A stretch of DNA of 34,650 nucleotides from SIG588 sp045533175 (lineage in GTDB: Bacteria; Bacillota; Clostridia; Oscillospirales; Acutalibacteraceae). Position numbers and translations under genes: made by a program. Positions 13,495 to 20,961 of the stretch are shown here, one piece after another (positions within the stretch are counted from its first letter, which is position 1; each line of letters opens with the position of its first letter). The notes beneath the pieces are model-generated. The model saw nothing but the letters and a program-made list of their open reading frames with translations, was not told the DNA's origin and did not search any database. The stretch lies in the NCBI GenBank assembly GCA_045533175.1, contig JAZSHJ010000124.1, positions 1 through 34,650 on the forward strand, read 5' to 3'.

Positions 13495-15261
13495 TCACCC
13501 CTTTTCCCGCAGACGTTCGGCCAGCGTTTTGTCGGGAGTGACATACGCCGTTTGATACTCCACGTAGATCACCCGTCCGGGTTTCGCACCCCCCGGTTTC
13601 TTCACGTTGCGTGCCATGGTGTAATCTACCGGCACTTGTGCCGAATCTGCCGCTTTGGAATGCGTGGCTGCCAGCACCGCCGCTTCGGTCAAGGTGGTGT
13701 CGGGCGGGGTTACCCCTTCGCCCACCACGATCACGTGCGAGCCCGACGCCGCTTTCACGTGGAACCAATAATCCCCGCCGCGCGCAGTCTTCAAAGTCAA
13801 CTGATCGTTTTGCAGATTGTTGCGCCCCACCAACATGAGGAATCCGTCGCTCGATCGAAAGCGTAACGGGCCTTCCGCCGCAGGGGTTTTTTGGCGGGTA
13901 CGCGGCAGTTTCAAATAACCGCCCGCCGCGAGTTCTTCCCGCAGTTCCCCGAGTTCACGGAAGGTTTCGGCACGGGACAGCGCGTCAAACACGCTGTCGA
14001 GATACACCAACTCTTCCTCTCCCGCCGCAATCTGTTCGGTGAGTATCCGTTCTGCCGTTTGCGCTTTGCGATACGCTTTGTAATAGCGTTGCGCGTTTTG
14101 CGCAGCGGTCAGCGCGGGATCCAGCGGCACCGTCACGGTAGCGCAATTTTCATCGTAATAATTTATCAATTCCGCTTTTGCCGCCCCTTTCGGGATGGCG
14201 TACAAATTGGCGTTGATCAGATCCGCCCAAATACGGCTTTCTTCCCGCTTGGCAGAACGCGCCAATTCCTCCCGCTGTGCTGCAAGCTTGCGGGCGGTGC
14301 GATCGGATGCGTTCGTCAGCACACGCAAAATATCCTGTGCTCGTTGGCGTCGGCGGTCATCTGCGTCCTTTTGGCTGTAAAACTCATCCAGCAAGGCGGA
14401 AAAAGATTCTTCTTCCCGTCCAACGGCGGTGAGTCCGTACTGTGTGATGGGCACAAAGCTGTATTCCAACGGTGTGCCTTGCAGATCACGCAAGGCATAC
14501 GGCACACGCCGTGCGCCCGTCAACACCGTTTCCTTCACACGTTTCAAATAATAAGTCAACCGTTCGGCCTCATCCTCGCTCAACTCGTCCGAGCGCTTAT
14601 CCCCGCCGCGAAGTGCTTGATGTGCCACTTCACGACACATCAGCGGCGACAAACCGTGCACCACCGAAAGCAGCGCCTTCGGCAACGGTTGCGAAGGAGC
14701 ACGGCGAACCGCCGCCGTGATATCGTATGGTTCGGCCAGCGACAGATCCATTACCCCCGCAGGGCAAGGCGGCAATTCGTAGCGAAGCCCCGGCAATACG
14801 GGGCGCACCGAGGACATATCGGGATCTACCCGCTTGACGGCATCGATCACCGTACCGTTTTCATCAATCAAAATAATATTGCTGTGACGCCCCATGATCT
14901 CCACCGCCAGCGTCAAGCGCACGATATCGCCCAGTTCATTCACGCAATCGAAATCGAAATACAGAGCACGCTCCCATCCGTTTTGACGAACGGCGATCAA
15001 GCGTCCACCGGTCAGTCGCTTGCGCAACAGCATACAAAACATCGGCGGCGAAGCGGGATTTTCGGGGGCGTTATGAGTAAAATGCACCCGCGGGGAATTG
15101 GCCCGTGCGGAAAGGTACAGCCGTTCGCTTCCGCCGCGATGACGCATGTGGATAACCAATTCTTCTTTTGAGGGTTGGTGGATCTTATCCACCCGCGCTT
15201 CAGGCAACGCCGCGATCAACTCTTCCCGCAAACATGCCAAAAACGCACCGTCCAACGCCAT
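13495..15261 (-). CDS. rqcH: RqcH/NEMF-family ribosome quality-control protein
   Basis: A 588-residue Rqc2/NEMF homologue, often annotated as a fibronectin-binding protein. In Bacillus, RqcH binds stalled 50S subunits and recruits tRNA-Ala to add C-terminal alanine tails that mark chains for degradation. Domains: NFACT-N (1-about 185; Met-Gly-Arg-His-Ser-Asn-Ile-Ile-Leu-Ile-Asp is typical), a helix-hairpin-helix region, a long Arg/Glu-rich coiled coil (about 280-440) and NFACT-R (about 450-570; Tyr-Trp-Phe-His-Val-Lys...Gly-Ser-His-Val). The start is ATG 15261, eight bases after AAAGGAGG; GTG 15267 would sit only two bases from it. It lies 36 bp after trmK and 10 bp before trmO. Confidence 0.95.
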   Translation of the reverse strand: MALDGAFLACLREELIAALPEARVDKIHQPSKEELVIHMRHRGGSERLYLSARANSPRVHFTHNAPENPASPPMFCMLLRKRLTGGRLIAVRQNGWERALYFDFDCVNELGDIVRLTLAVEIMGRHSNIILIDENGTVIDAVKRVDPDMSSVRPVLPGLRYELPPCPAGVMDLSLAEPYDITAAVRRAPSQPLPKALLSVVHGLSPLMCREVAHQALRGGDKRSDELSEDEAERLTYYLKRVKETVLTGARRVPYALRDLQGTPLEYSFVPITQYGLTAVGREEESFSALLDEFYSQKDADDRRRQRAQDILRVLTNASDRTARKLAAQREELARSAKREESRIWADLINANLYAIPKGAAKAELINYYDENCATVTVPLDPALTAAQNAQRYYKAYRKAQTAERILTEQIAAGEEELVYLDSVFDALSRAETFRELGELREELAAGGYLKLPRTRQKTPAAEGPLRFRSSDGFLMLVGRNNLQNDQLTLKTARGGDYWFHVKAASGSHVIVVGEGVTPPDTTLTEAAVLAATHSKAADSAQVPVDYTMARNVKKPGGAKPGRVIYVEYQTAYVTPDKTLAERLREKG

Positions 15262-15297
15262 ACACACCGCCTCCTTTCTGTAAAGTATTTAACCTTT

Positions 15298-15978
15298 TCA
15301 ACCGTTTTTCAACCATGCCGCAACCGCTTCCTGCGCGGTTGTAAGATCGGCACGTCCTTGAGCATACGTATCTGTTTTAGGCAGTCCTGCCAAGTGTTCC
15401 GCGATTCTGCCCCCCAATTTTTTCACGTAACGGATCCCATCTTCCGTGCGGGGCGGCATGCCCAAAATTGCTTCGGAATAGGTCAGCGTTTTACACTCCC
15501 CCGTGAAACTGACGGAAAACACCGTATATAACCGTTCTCCTTCGGCCACGATCTCCTCGCGTTGCACAGCGTAGCCGTTTTCTGCCAAAAAGGTGCGTAA
15601 CCGTTCGGATTTGGACATTGGTTGCAACACGAAATGATATCGCGCATCCTTTGTCCACGGGGCGTGAGCCAAGATGTCCGCAATGGTTTCACCGCCCATG
15701 CCCGCAATCACGATATCCTCCACCTCATGCGGTGTGACAGAGGCCAACCCATCCCCCACCCGCACCGAAACGGCGGATTCCAACCCCGCCTCTGCCACCG
15801 TGCGGCGAGCCGATGCGGCAGGACCTTCTCCGATATCCGAAGCCACGGCAAAGGGGCATCGTCCGTCTTTTATCAACCACACGGGTAACAGCGCGTGATC
15901 GGTGCCGATATCCGCTACCCGCGCGCCGTCCCGCACCATCGCGGCCACCGCCGCAAGGCGCACCGTCAACTCCTTCAT
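15298..15978 (-). CDS. trmK: tRNA (adenine22-N1)-methyltransferase
   Basis: A 226-residue TrmK family enzyme that methylates N1 of adenine 22 in tRNA using SAM. The SAM site is Val-Ala-Asp-Ile-Gly-Thr-Asp-His-Ala (residues 20-28), followed by Ala-Ser-Asp-Ile and Gly-Asp-Gly-Leu. The catalytic-side signature is Ile-Ala-Gly-Met-Gly-Gly-Glu, then Leu-Gln-Pro-Met. A C-terminal coiled coil ends the protein. The start is ATG 15978, with GGAGGG 6 bp upstream; the in-frame extension to 16089 crosses the preceding terminator. It heads the trmK-rqcH-trmO unit. A dedicated promoter was not identified with confidence. Confidence 0.95.
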   Translation of the reverse strand: MKELTVRLAAVAAMVRDGARVADIGTDHALLPVWLIKDGRCPFAVASDIGEGPAASARRTVAEAGLESAVSVRVGDGLASVTPHEVEDIVIAGMGGETIADILAHAPWTKDARYHFVLQPMSKSERLRTFLAENGYAVQREEIVAEGERLYTVFSVSFTGECKTLTYSEAILGMPPRTEDGIRYVKKLGGRIAEHLAGLPKTDTYAQGRADLTTAQEAVAAWLKNG

Positions 15979-16007
15979 GCCGTGCCCTCCTTTCTTTATG
16001 AAAACGA

Positions 16008-16028
16008 GGGCAGACGGTCTGTCTGCCC
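16008..16028 (-). terminator. Terminator after the DUF1858 gene
   Basis: An 8-bp GC-rich stem (16008-16015 with 16021-16028) and a 5-base loop, followed on the minus strand by TCGTTTTC. Moderate strength. Confidence 0.6.
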
Positions 16029-16043
16029 CCTGATCTTCTCTTT

Positions 16044-16238
16044 TTATTTCGCCATGTGGGCGTTGATCTTCTTCACCAACTCGTCGCAATCCACACCGTG
16101 CACTTCACACGCCTGCTCCACCGTTTCGCTGCGGGCGGAAGGGCAACCCAAGCAATGCATGCCCATTTCGAGGAAATAGGGCGCCACCGTGCGATCTTGA
16201 TCCAAAATATCGCCGATCAAACTGTCTTTTGTAATCAT
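16044..16238 (-). CDS. DUF1858 domain protein
   Basis: A 64-residue protein consisting of one DUF1858 domain, a small helical fold often found in hybrid-cluster-related or redox contexts. The exact function is unknown. Family marks are Ile-Gly-Asp-Ile-Leu, Val-Ala-Pro-Tyr-Phe-Leu-Glu-Met-Gly-Met-His-Cys-Leu-Gly-Cys-Pro and the helix Glu-Thr-Val-Glu-Gln-Ala-Cys. Three cysteines (Cys-Leu-Gly-Cys plus one helix Cys) could bind a metal or form a disulfide. The start is ATG 16238 behind GGAGAAAACCAA. It is monocistronic, with a strong promoter at 16273-16301 and a terminator at 16008-16028. Confidence 0.93.
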   Translation of the reverse strand: MITKDSLIGDILDQDRTVAPYFLEMGMHCLGCPSARSETVEQACEVHGVDCDELVKKINAHMAK

Positions 16239-16272
16239 TTGGTTTTCTCCTTTTTGTTATTTTACATCCCCT

Positions 16273-16301
16273 ATTATAATACCCAAAATCACAGATTGCA
16301 A
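16273..16301 (-). promoter_or_regulatory. Sigma-A promoter of the DUF1858 gene
   Basis: Minus-strand TTGCAA (16296-16301), a 17-bp spacer and consensus TATAAT (16273-16278). It starts 6 bases before the spoIIID stop (16308), in the gap behind that gene. Confidence 0.8.
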
Positions 16302-16307
16302 GCATTT

Positions 16308-16559
16308 TCAACGATCGTGTTGATATTTTTCACGGGTTGCCAATCCGCCGCGTATGTGACGCTGTGCTTTATTGACTTCCAATACGGCGCGCACCTGTCC
16401 GTACAACTGCGGATCTAACGTGCGCAGGCGGGAAGCGACATCTTTATGTACGGTGCTTTTGCTAATGTGAAACTTTTTGGCGGCCGCCCGCACGGTGGCG
16501 TTATTTTCAATGATATATACCCCGAGTTCCACCGCACGTTCCTCCAAGACTCCCTTCAT
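16308..16559 (-). CDS. spoIIID: Sporulation transcriptional regulator SpoIIID
   Basis: A DNA-binding regulator of the mother-cell programme during sporulation, active after sigma-E in Bacillus. It has 83 residues. The helix-turn-helix is Thr-Val-Arg-Ala-Ala-Ala-Lys-Lys-Phe-His-Ile-Ser-Lys-Ser-Thr-Val-His-Lys-Asp-Val, and the basic tail Arg-His-Ile-Arg-Gly-Gly...Thr-Arg-Glu-Lys-Tyr is also typical. ATG 16559 aligns with the usual N-terminus (Met-Lys-Gly-Val-Leu-Glu-Glu-Arg) and has GAGGTG 6 bp upstream. ATG 16577, behind AAGGAA, would add six residues and cannot be excluded. The ribosome site lies in one arm of a 14-bp inverted repeat, and a sigma-E-like promoter overlaps the other. bioY is upstream. 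Confidence 0.96.
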   Translation of the reverse strand: MKGVLEERAVELGVYIIENNATVRAAAKKFHISKSTVHKDVASRLRTLDPQLYGQVRAVLEVNKAQRHIRGGLATREKYQHDR

Positions 16560-16564
16560 AAACA

Positions 16565-16609
16565 ACACCTCATCCATACTGTGTTCCTTACACTATATGG
16601 ATGAGGTGT
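16565..16609 (-). repeat. RBS-masking inverted repeat upstream of spoIIID
   Basis: Perfect 14-bp arms (16565-16578 and 16596-16609) around a 17-base loop. On the minus strand the second arm holds GAGGTG, the spoIIID ribosome site, and the alternative ATG 16577. Transcripts coming through from bioY would carry both arms and could hide the site; a transcript starting in the loop would lack the first arm. No T-run follows, so it is not a good terminator. Confidence 0.85.
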
Positions 16610-16619
16610 AAAAAATATG
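16592..16619 (-). promoter_or_regulatory. Sigma-E-like promoter of spoIIID
   Basis: The minus strand carries CATATT (16619-16614) and CATATAGT (16599-16592) with 16 bp between ATA and CATATAGT. The known sigma-E consensus is ATA-N16-18-CATACAMT. The predicted start falls in the hairpin loop, about 25 bases before the ATG at 16559. Confidence 0.7.
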
Positions 16620-16623
16620 AAGG

Positions 16624-17133
16624 TTACATCGTTGCCGCTTTTTTCAACCGCGGTGCGAGCCACAGCGCAAGCGCCAATTTCACCGCGTCCGGCAGCAAAA
16701 ACGGCAACACGCAGGTTAGAAGTGCCACACCCAAACGGTCGCCCGCCAGCACGCAGAACCACACCGTACCGAACGCATAGCACAACAGTTGCCCCGCCGC
16801 AAGCGCCGCCGCGCGAAACGCGACGGAGCGCTTGTCGCACAGCCAATACAAAAGTGTCATGAGCAAAAACCCCCACAGATATCCGCCCGTGACGCCGCAC
16901 AGCACCGAAAAACCGCCCGTACCGCCCGCAAACACGGGCAGACCGACCGCACCGAGCAACAGATACACCGCCACCGTGACCGCACCGCACCGTCCGCCGA
17001 ACAGCAACAGCACAAGGTACACCCCAAACGTCTGCAACGTAAACGGAACGGCGGCGGGCACGACAAGCCATGCACATACCGTAAGCAATGTCGCCGCCAA
17101 GGCGCATTGCACCACCGAAAGCGTTCTTTGCAC
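16624..17133 (-). CDS. bioY: Biotin transporter BioY
   Basis: A 169-residue S component of an ECF-type biotin importer; it binds biotin in the membrane and works alone or with shared EcfA/EcfT units, which are not in this window. About six membrane segments cover most of the length. The family pattern Val-Pro-Phe-Thr-Leu-Gln-Thr-Phe-Gly-Val-Tyr and the Gly-Gly-Thr-Gly-Gly-Phe...Thr-Gly-Gly-Tyr-Leu-Trp-Gly-Phe ligand region are present. The start is GTG 17133 with GGAGGTG 6 bp upstream. The 70-base leader has a small UUCG hairpin; no convincing BirA-type operator was found. spoIIID lies downstream, separated by the masking repeat. Confidence 0.95.
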   Translation of the reverse strand: MQRTLSVVQCALAATLLTVCAWLVVPAAVPFTLQTFGVYLVLLLFGGRCGAVTVAVYLLLGAVGLPVFAGGTGGFSVLCGVTGGYLWGFLLMTLLYWLCDKRSVAFRAAALAAGQLLCYAFGTVWFCVLAGDRLGVALLTCVLPFLLPDAVKLALALWLAPRLKKAATM

Positions 17134-17211
17134 GGCGACACCTCCTTCTTAATGTGGCATGGTCCGTATTCTTCCACCGCCGAAGCGGTTTCCCTCCCTT
17201 TAGGCTTTGTA

Positions 17212-17240
17212 AGCATAACATATCTCCTGCAAAATTGCAA
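17212..17240 (-). promoter_or_regulatory. Sigma-A promoter of bioY
   Basis: Minus-strand TTGCAA (17235-17240), a 17-bp spacer and TATGCT (17212-17217). It is back-to-back with the yfcE promoter; the two -35 boxes are 1 bp apart. Confidence 0.7.
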
Positions 17241-17241
17241 G

Positions 17242-17270
17242 TTGACGGGATACTGTTTACTTGCTATAAT
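17242..17270 (+). promoter_or_regulatory. Sigma-A promoter of yfcE
   Basis: TTGACG (17242-17247), a 17-bp spacer and TATAAT (17265-17270), 26 bp before the ATG at 17297. Confidence 0.8.
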
Positions 17271-17296
17271 GTCCTACAGAAAAGGATGTGTAAACT

Positions 17297-17842
17297 ATGA
17301 AATGGATGATCGCTTCGGATATTCACGGCGCGGCGGGATTTGCCCGCGCGCTTCTTGCGGCGTTCGAGCGTGAAGACGCCGACCGCCTCTTGTTACTCGG
17401 GGATATTTTGTATCACGGCCCGCGCAACGACCTGCCGCCGCAGTATGCACCCAAAGAGGTGATCGCTCTGCTCAACCCGTTGCGTGACCGCCTGCTGTGC
17501 GTGCGCGGCAACTGCGACACGGAAGTGGACCAGATGGTGCTGGATTTCCCCGTGTTGGCGGATTACGCGGTGGTCCCTGCGGGTGACCGCCTGATTTACG
17601 TCACCCACGGCCACGTGTATAACACCCAAAATCCGCCGCCGCTGTGCCGCGGAGATGTGTTGCTTCACGGACACACCCACGTGCCTGTGTGCGAGCCGTT
17701 CGGAGAGGATAATTTGTATTGCAACCCCGGTTCGGTTTCGATTCCCAAAGAGAATTCCCCTCACGGGTACATGACACTCGAAGGCACCGTGCTTTTATGG
17801 AAGACGTTGGACGGCGATGTGTACAAGGAATATACACTTTAA
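17297..17842 (+). CDS. yfcE: YfcE-family metallophosphodiesterase
   Basis: A 181-residue calcineurin-like phosphodiesterase of the YfcE/MJ0936 group, which hydrolyses phosphodiester bonds with two bound metals; the natural substrate is unknown. The metal motifs are in order: Ser-Asp-Ile-His-Gly (residues 7-11), Leu-Gly-Asp-Ile-Leu-Tyr-His-Gly-Pro-Arg-Asn, Arg-Gly-Asn-Cys-Asp (about 75), Thr-His-Gly-His and His-Gly-His-Thr-His, then Asn-Pro-Gly-Ser-Val-Ser. The set is complete. The start is ATG 17297 after AAAGGATG. It is a single gene with its own promoter and a strong terminator at 17845. Confidence 0.94.
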   Translation: MKWMIASDIHGAAGFARALLAAFEREDADRLLLLGDILYHGPRNDLPPQYAPKEVIALLNPLRDRLLCVRGNCDTEVDQMVLDFPVLADYAVVPAGDRLIYVTHGHVYNTQNPPPLCRGDVLLHGHTHVPVCEPFGEDNLYCNPGSVSIPKENSPHGYMTLEGTVLLWKTLDGDVYKEYTL

Positions 17843-17844
17843 AG

Positions 17845-17879
17845 AAAAGGCTTCTGCGCCGCACGCAGAAGCCTTTTTT
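17845..17879 (+). terminator. Terminator of yfcE
   Basis: A 14-bp stem (17845-17858 with 17864-17877) and a 5-base loop, followed by T's. Confidence 0.9.
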
Positions 17880-17881
17880 GT

Positions 17882-17910
17882 AAAAGATCTGTGCATCACA
17901 CAGATCTTTT
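17882..17910 (-). terminator. Terminator of the asd-dapA-dapB operon
   Basis: A 12-bp stem (17882-17893 with 17899-17910) and a 5-base loop, 4 bp after the dapB stop. It stands back-to-back with the yfcE terminator. Confidence 0.88.
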
Positions 17911-17914
17911 CCTG

Positions 17915-18667
17915 TTATTTTACCAAATCGGCCATGGTGTAAAGCCCGGCGGGTTTGCCCACCGTGAACAGCGCCGCATTCACCGCCCCCACCGCAAACA
18001 CTTCCTTGGAACGTGCCGAGTGGCTCAAGGTCACGATCTCGTCATGCCCCGCGAACAGCACTTCATGTTCACCCACGATGTTGCCGCCGCGCACAGCGGA
18101 AAAGCCGATCTCGTGACGGTCGCGCTTTTGTCGCACCGACTGACGGTCGTATACGTAAGTAGGCTCGTAATCCAAACCTTCCTCCACCGCGTGCGCCAAC
18201 ATCAGCGCCGTACCCGAAGGAGCATCGATCTTCTGGTTATGGTGCTTTTCGATGATCTCCACATCAAAATCCGCGCCCAACACCGCCGCCGCCTTTTTGC
18301 ACAGTTCGGCAAGCAGGTTCACACCCATCGACATATTGGCGGTGAAAAAGACAGGAATCTCTTTGGCCGCTTCGTGGATCGTCGCGATCTGTTCTTCGGA
18401 ATAGCCCGTGGTGGCGAGCACAACGGGAATGGTATGTGCTTTGGCATACTCCAGCGTTTTTTGAAGGGCCGACGGATGCGAAAAATCAATCAGCGCTTCG
18501 GGTTCAGCCATGCAATTCATCGGGTTGGCATATACGGGATAGCCGGCGTGGCTCTCGGTGTTCAGGTCAACGCCCGCCACAATTTCGCAATCACAGCGAC
18601 CGGCCACACACGCGGTGACCGCACGCCCCATTTTTCCGTTACAGCCGCACAGCAGCAGCTTTGTCAT
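17915..18667 (-). CDS. dapB: 4-hydroxy-tetrahydrodipicolinate reductase
   Basis: Reduces 4-hydroxy-tetrahydrodipicolinate to tetrahydrodipicolinate with NAD(P)H, a step to diaminopimelate and lysine. It has 250 residues. The nucleotide-binding turn is Cys-Gly-Cys-Asn-Gly-Lys-Met-Gly-Arg (7-15); family loops usually read Gly-Xaa-Xaa-Gly-Xaa-Met-Gly, so Cys at position 9 is a small variation. The substrate/catalytic signature Glu-Lys-His-His-Asn-Gln-Lys-Ile-Asp-Ala-Pro-Ser-Gly-Thr-Ala is intact. The start is ATG 18667. It is last in the asd-dapA-dapB operon, 16 bp after dapA, under the lysine riboswitch. Diaminopimelate also feeds cell wall and dipicolinate for spores. Confidence 0.97.
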   Translation of the reverse strand: MTKLLLCGCNGKMGRAVTACVAGRCDCEIVAGVDLNTESHAGYPVYANPMNCMAEPEALIDFSHPSALQKTLEYAKAHTIPVVLATTGYSEEQIATIHEAAKEIPVFFTANMSMGVNLLAELCKKAAAVLGADFDVEIIEKHHNQKIDAPSGTALMLAHAVEEGLDYEPTYVYDRQSVRQKRDRHEIGFSAVRGGNIVGEHEVLFAGHDEIVTLSHSARSKEVFAVGAVNAALFTVGKPAGLYTMADLVK

Positions 18668-18683
18668 ATCCTTCTTCTTCCTC

Positions 18684-19568
18684 TCAGATCAGATCGTACT
18701 TTTTCAGCACCGCGGCCAACTTTTCCTTCATCGGATCGGCCATGGTGAGAAGCGGCAAGCGGCATTCGCCCACCTGCAGGCCCATCATGTTCATGGCATC
18801 CTTCACCGAAATGGGGTTGACGTCCATAAACAGCGCGTTCGCAAGTTCCAGATAATGCAAGAACAGTTTGCGGCTTCCTTCGATATCGCCGTCGAACCAC
18901 TTTTGGCAAATGTCGTGCGTTTCCTGCGGAACAACGTTGGACAATACCGAAATCACGCCCTTTCCGCCCAGCGAGAGAATCGGCACGATCTGGTCGTCGT
19001 TGCCCGAATAGATATCGATATCACACAGCGAGGCGATCTCCGCCACCGCGCTGAGGCTTCCGCTGGCCTCTTTCACAGCCACAATGTTCGGATGTTTCGC
19101 CAGTTCCGCAATCGTGGCGGGCTGAATGTTCACACCCGTGCGGGACGGCACGTTATAAAGAATAATGGGCAGATCGGCGGCATCGGCAATCGCGGTGTAG
19201 TGCGCGATCAGGCCGCGTTGGGATGCCTTGTTGTAATACGGTGTCACCAAGAGCAACGCATCCACACCCAACGCCTTCGCTTCGAGCGACAGTTTGATGC
19301 CGTAAGCGGTATCGTTGGAACCCGTACCTGCAATGACGGGAACACGTCCGGCAGTCTGCTCCACCGCTGTGCGAACCACCGCTACGTGCTCTTCATGATC
19401 CAACGTGGAGGATTCGCCCGTGGTACCGCAGGTGATGATGGCATCCGTACCGTTTTGAATCTGCCATTCGATCAGTTCACGGTACTTTTCAAAATTGACA
19501 CTTCCGTCCGGATTCATCGGCGTGACGATCGCCACACCCGCACCGGTGAAAATGGTATTTTTGCTCAT
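18684..19568 (-). CDS. dapA: 4-hydroxy-tetrahydrodipicolinate synthase
   Basis: Condenses pyruvate with aspartate semialdehyde, the committed step of lysine/diaminopimelate synthesis. It has 294 residues, full length. Seen: Gly-Thr-Thr-Gly-Glu-Ser (pyruvate loop), Val-Thr-Pro-Tyr-Tyr-Asn-Lys (catalytic Tyr) and Val-Ala-Val-Lys-Glu-Ala-Ser-Gly (Schiff-base Lys). The start is ATG 19568 after GAGGAGAG, with family-typical N-terminal Phe-Thr-Gly-Ala-Gly-Val-Ala; the open frame upstream to 19619 overlaps asd and is not used. asd precedes by 26 bp. Confidence 0.97.
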   Translation of the reverse strand: MSKNTIFTGAGVAIVTPMNPDGSVNFEKYRELIEWQIQNGTDAIITCGTTGESSTLDHEEHVAVVRTAVEQTAGRVPVIAGTGSNDTAYGIKLSLEAKALGVDALLLVTPYYNKASQRGLIAHYTAIADAADLPIILYNVPSRTGVNIQPATIAELAKHPNIVAVKEASGSLSAVAEIASLCDIDIYSGNDDQIVPILSLGGKGVISVLSNVVPQETHDICQKWFDGDIEGSRKLFLHYLELANALFMDVNPISVKDAMNMMGLQVGECRLPLLTMADPMKEKLAAVLKKYDLI

Positions 19569-19594
19569 AATCATACTCTCCTCAAAACTAGAGA

Positions 19595-20671
19595 TTAGTC
19601 CATGTAGCCTTCCGCACAAAGCAGTTCCGCGAGCAGAACAGCGCCGCCTGCCGCACCGCGCAGGGTGTTGTGGGACAAGCCCACAAACTTGTAATCATAC
19701 TGCGTATCTTCACGCAGACGGCCGATGGAGATCGCCATACCGCCTTCGAGATCGCGGTTCAGTTTGGTCTGCGGCATGTTGTCCTCGGTAAAGTAGTGCA
19801 AGAACTGTTTGGGTGCGGAGGGCAGATCCAACTCCTGTGCACGGCCTTTGAAGTTCGCCCACACATCGAGAACCTCTTCTTTGGACGGCTTATTTTCAAA
19901 CTCCACGAACACCGCGGCAAAGTGACCGTCGCTCACGGGGACACGCAAGCATTGCGCGGTAAACGCGGGCGACTTTGCGGGAACGATCTCGCCGTTTTCG
20001 ACCTTACCCCAGATCTTCAGCGGTTCTTGTTCGCTCTTCTCTTCCTCGCCGCCGATGTAGGGAATCACGTTATCCACCATTTCGGGCCAACGCTCAAACG
20101 TCTTGCCGGCACCCGAGATTGCCTGATACGTGCACACCGCCGCGCGCTTCACACCAAACTTATCCAGCGGGAACAGGGCGGGCACATAACTTTGCAACGA
20201 GCAGTTGGATTTTACCGCCACAAAACCGCGTTTGGAACCCAAGCGCGCACGTTGGGCGGGAATGACATCCAGATGATCGGCGTTCAATTCCGGAATCACC
20301 ATCGGCACGTCGGGAGTGAAACGGTGCGCGCTGTTGTTGGACACCACGGGGCATTCCGCCTTGGCATACGCTTCTTCCAACGCACGGATCTCCGCCTTGG
20401 GCATATCCACCGCGCAGAACACGAAATCCACCTTGGACACGACCGCTTCCACGTTCGCCGCATCTTCCACCACGATGGATTTATACTTTTCCGGCAACGG
20501 GGTTTTCATAACCCAACGGTTACCCACCGCTTCTTCGTAGGTCTTACCCGCCGAACGGGGGCTGGCGGCAATCGCCGTCAGTTCAAACCACGGGTGGTTT
20601 TCAAGCAACGACAAAAAGCGCTGTCCCACCATACCGGTACCGCCGATCACACCTACACGATACTTTTTCAT
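19595..20671 (-). CDS. asd: Aspartate-semialdehyde dehydrogenase
   Basis: Reduces aspartyl phosphate to aspartate semialdehyde with NADPH, the branch point to lysine, threonine and methionine. It has 358 residues. The NADP loop is Gly-Gly-Thr-Gly-Met-Val-Gly-Gln-Arg-Phe. The active-site cysteine is in Val-Lys-Ser-Asn-Cys-Ser, and the length and sequence resemble the archaeal/fungal-type enzyme more than the Escherichia type; this is judged by eye. The start is ATG 20671 with AAAGGAT upstream. It is first in the operon, 37 bases after the riboswitch terminator. Confidence 0.96.
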   Translation of the reverse strand: MKKYRVGVIGGTGMVGQRFLSLLENHPWFELTAIAASPRSAGKTYEEAVGNRWVMKTPLPEKYKSIVVEDAANVEAVVSKVDFVFCAVDMPKAEIRALEEAYAKAECPVVSNNSAHRFTPDVPMVIPELNADHLDVIPAQRARLGSKRGFVAVKSNCSLQSYVPALFPLDKFGVKRAAVCTYQAISGAGKTFERWPEMVDNVIPYIGGEEEKSEQEPLKIWGKVENGEIVPAKSPAFTAQCLRVPVSDGHFAAVFVEFENKPSKEEVLDVWANFKGRAQELDLPSAPKQFLHYFTEDNMPQTKLNRDLEGGMAISIGRLREDTQYDYKFVGLSHNTLRGAAGGAVLLAELLCAEGYMD

Positions 20672-20710
20672 GACAAATCATATCCTTTCCAAACTGTTCG
20701 TCCGCATACA

Positions 20711-20739
20711 AAAAAGAAAGCCGGTTACAGAAAACCGGC
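20711..20739 (-). terminator. Riboswitch-controlled terminator before asd
   Basis: On the minus strand, GCCGGTT (20739-20733) pairs with AACCGGC (20726-20720), followed by TTTCTTTTTT. It is placed so that lysine binding could end transcription before asd. Confidence 0.9.
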
Positions 20740-20767
20740 GGACATCCCCAAAGAACAACTGCTTTGT

Positions 20768-20930
20768 GAATAGCACTCCACCGTTTCCGATGACAGCCGG
20801 ACGGCTATTGACCGTACAGCCAGGAATCGCCACCACCCGCATGGCAGACCCTTCGGCGTCAACGCCTTTCCCCTGTGTTCTGCGACCGGGCGTCTCCCAC
20901 AAGATACTTTTCGCAAACGCGCCTCTACTC
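20768..20930 (-). promoter_or_regulatory. Lysine riboswitch (L box) aptamer
   Basis: On the minus strand the conserved L-box blocks appear in order: AGAGGCGCG near 20927, GAAAAGTA, GGGGAAAGG...GACGCCGAAGG, CTGGCTGT, CCGGCTGTCA and GTGGAGTGCTA. P1 closes with GAGTAG (20930-20925) and CTATTC (20773-20768), one G-U pair. In the known class, lysine binding stabilises P1 and favours the terminator, giving feedback control of asd-dapA-dapB. I saw no second copy in the window. Confidence 0.95.
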
Positions 20931-20961
20931 AAAATTATATGCCTGACTTTTTTCTTTGTTC

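Noticed and set aside
13891..15171. 426-codon plus-strand open frame opposite rqcH
   Set aside because: Antisense to a conserved gene; no family features or ribosome site.
17134..17211. BirA operator before bioY
   Set aside because: No sequence close to the TTGTAAC-N15-GTTACAA type was found; only a small UUCG hairpin is present.
18558..20773. Two long plus-strand open frames opposite dapA and asd
   Set aside because: They run through the lysine riboswitch or across gene ends and lack recognisable motifs; the minus-strand genes are certain.
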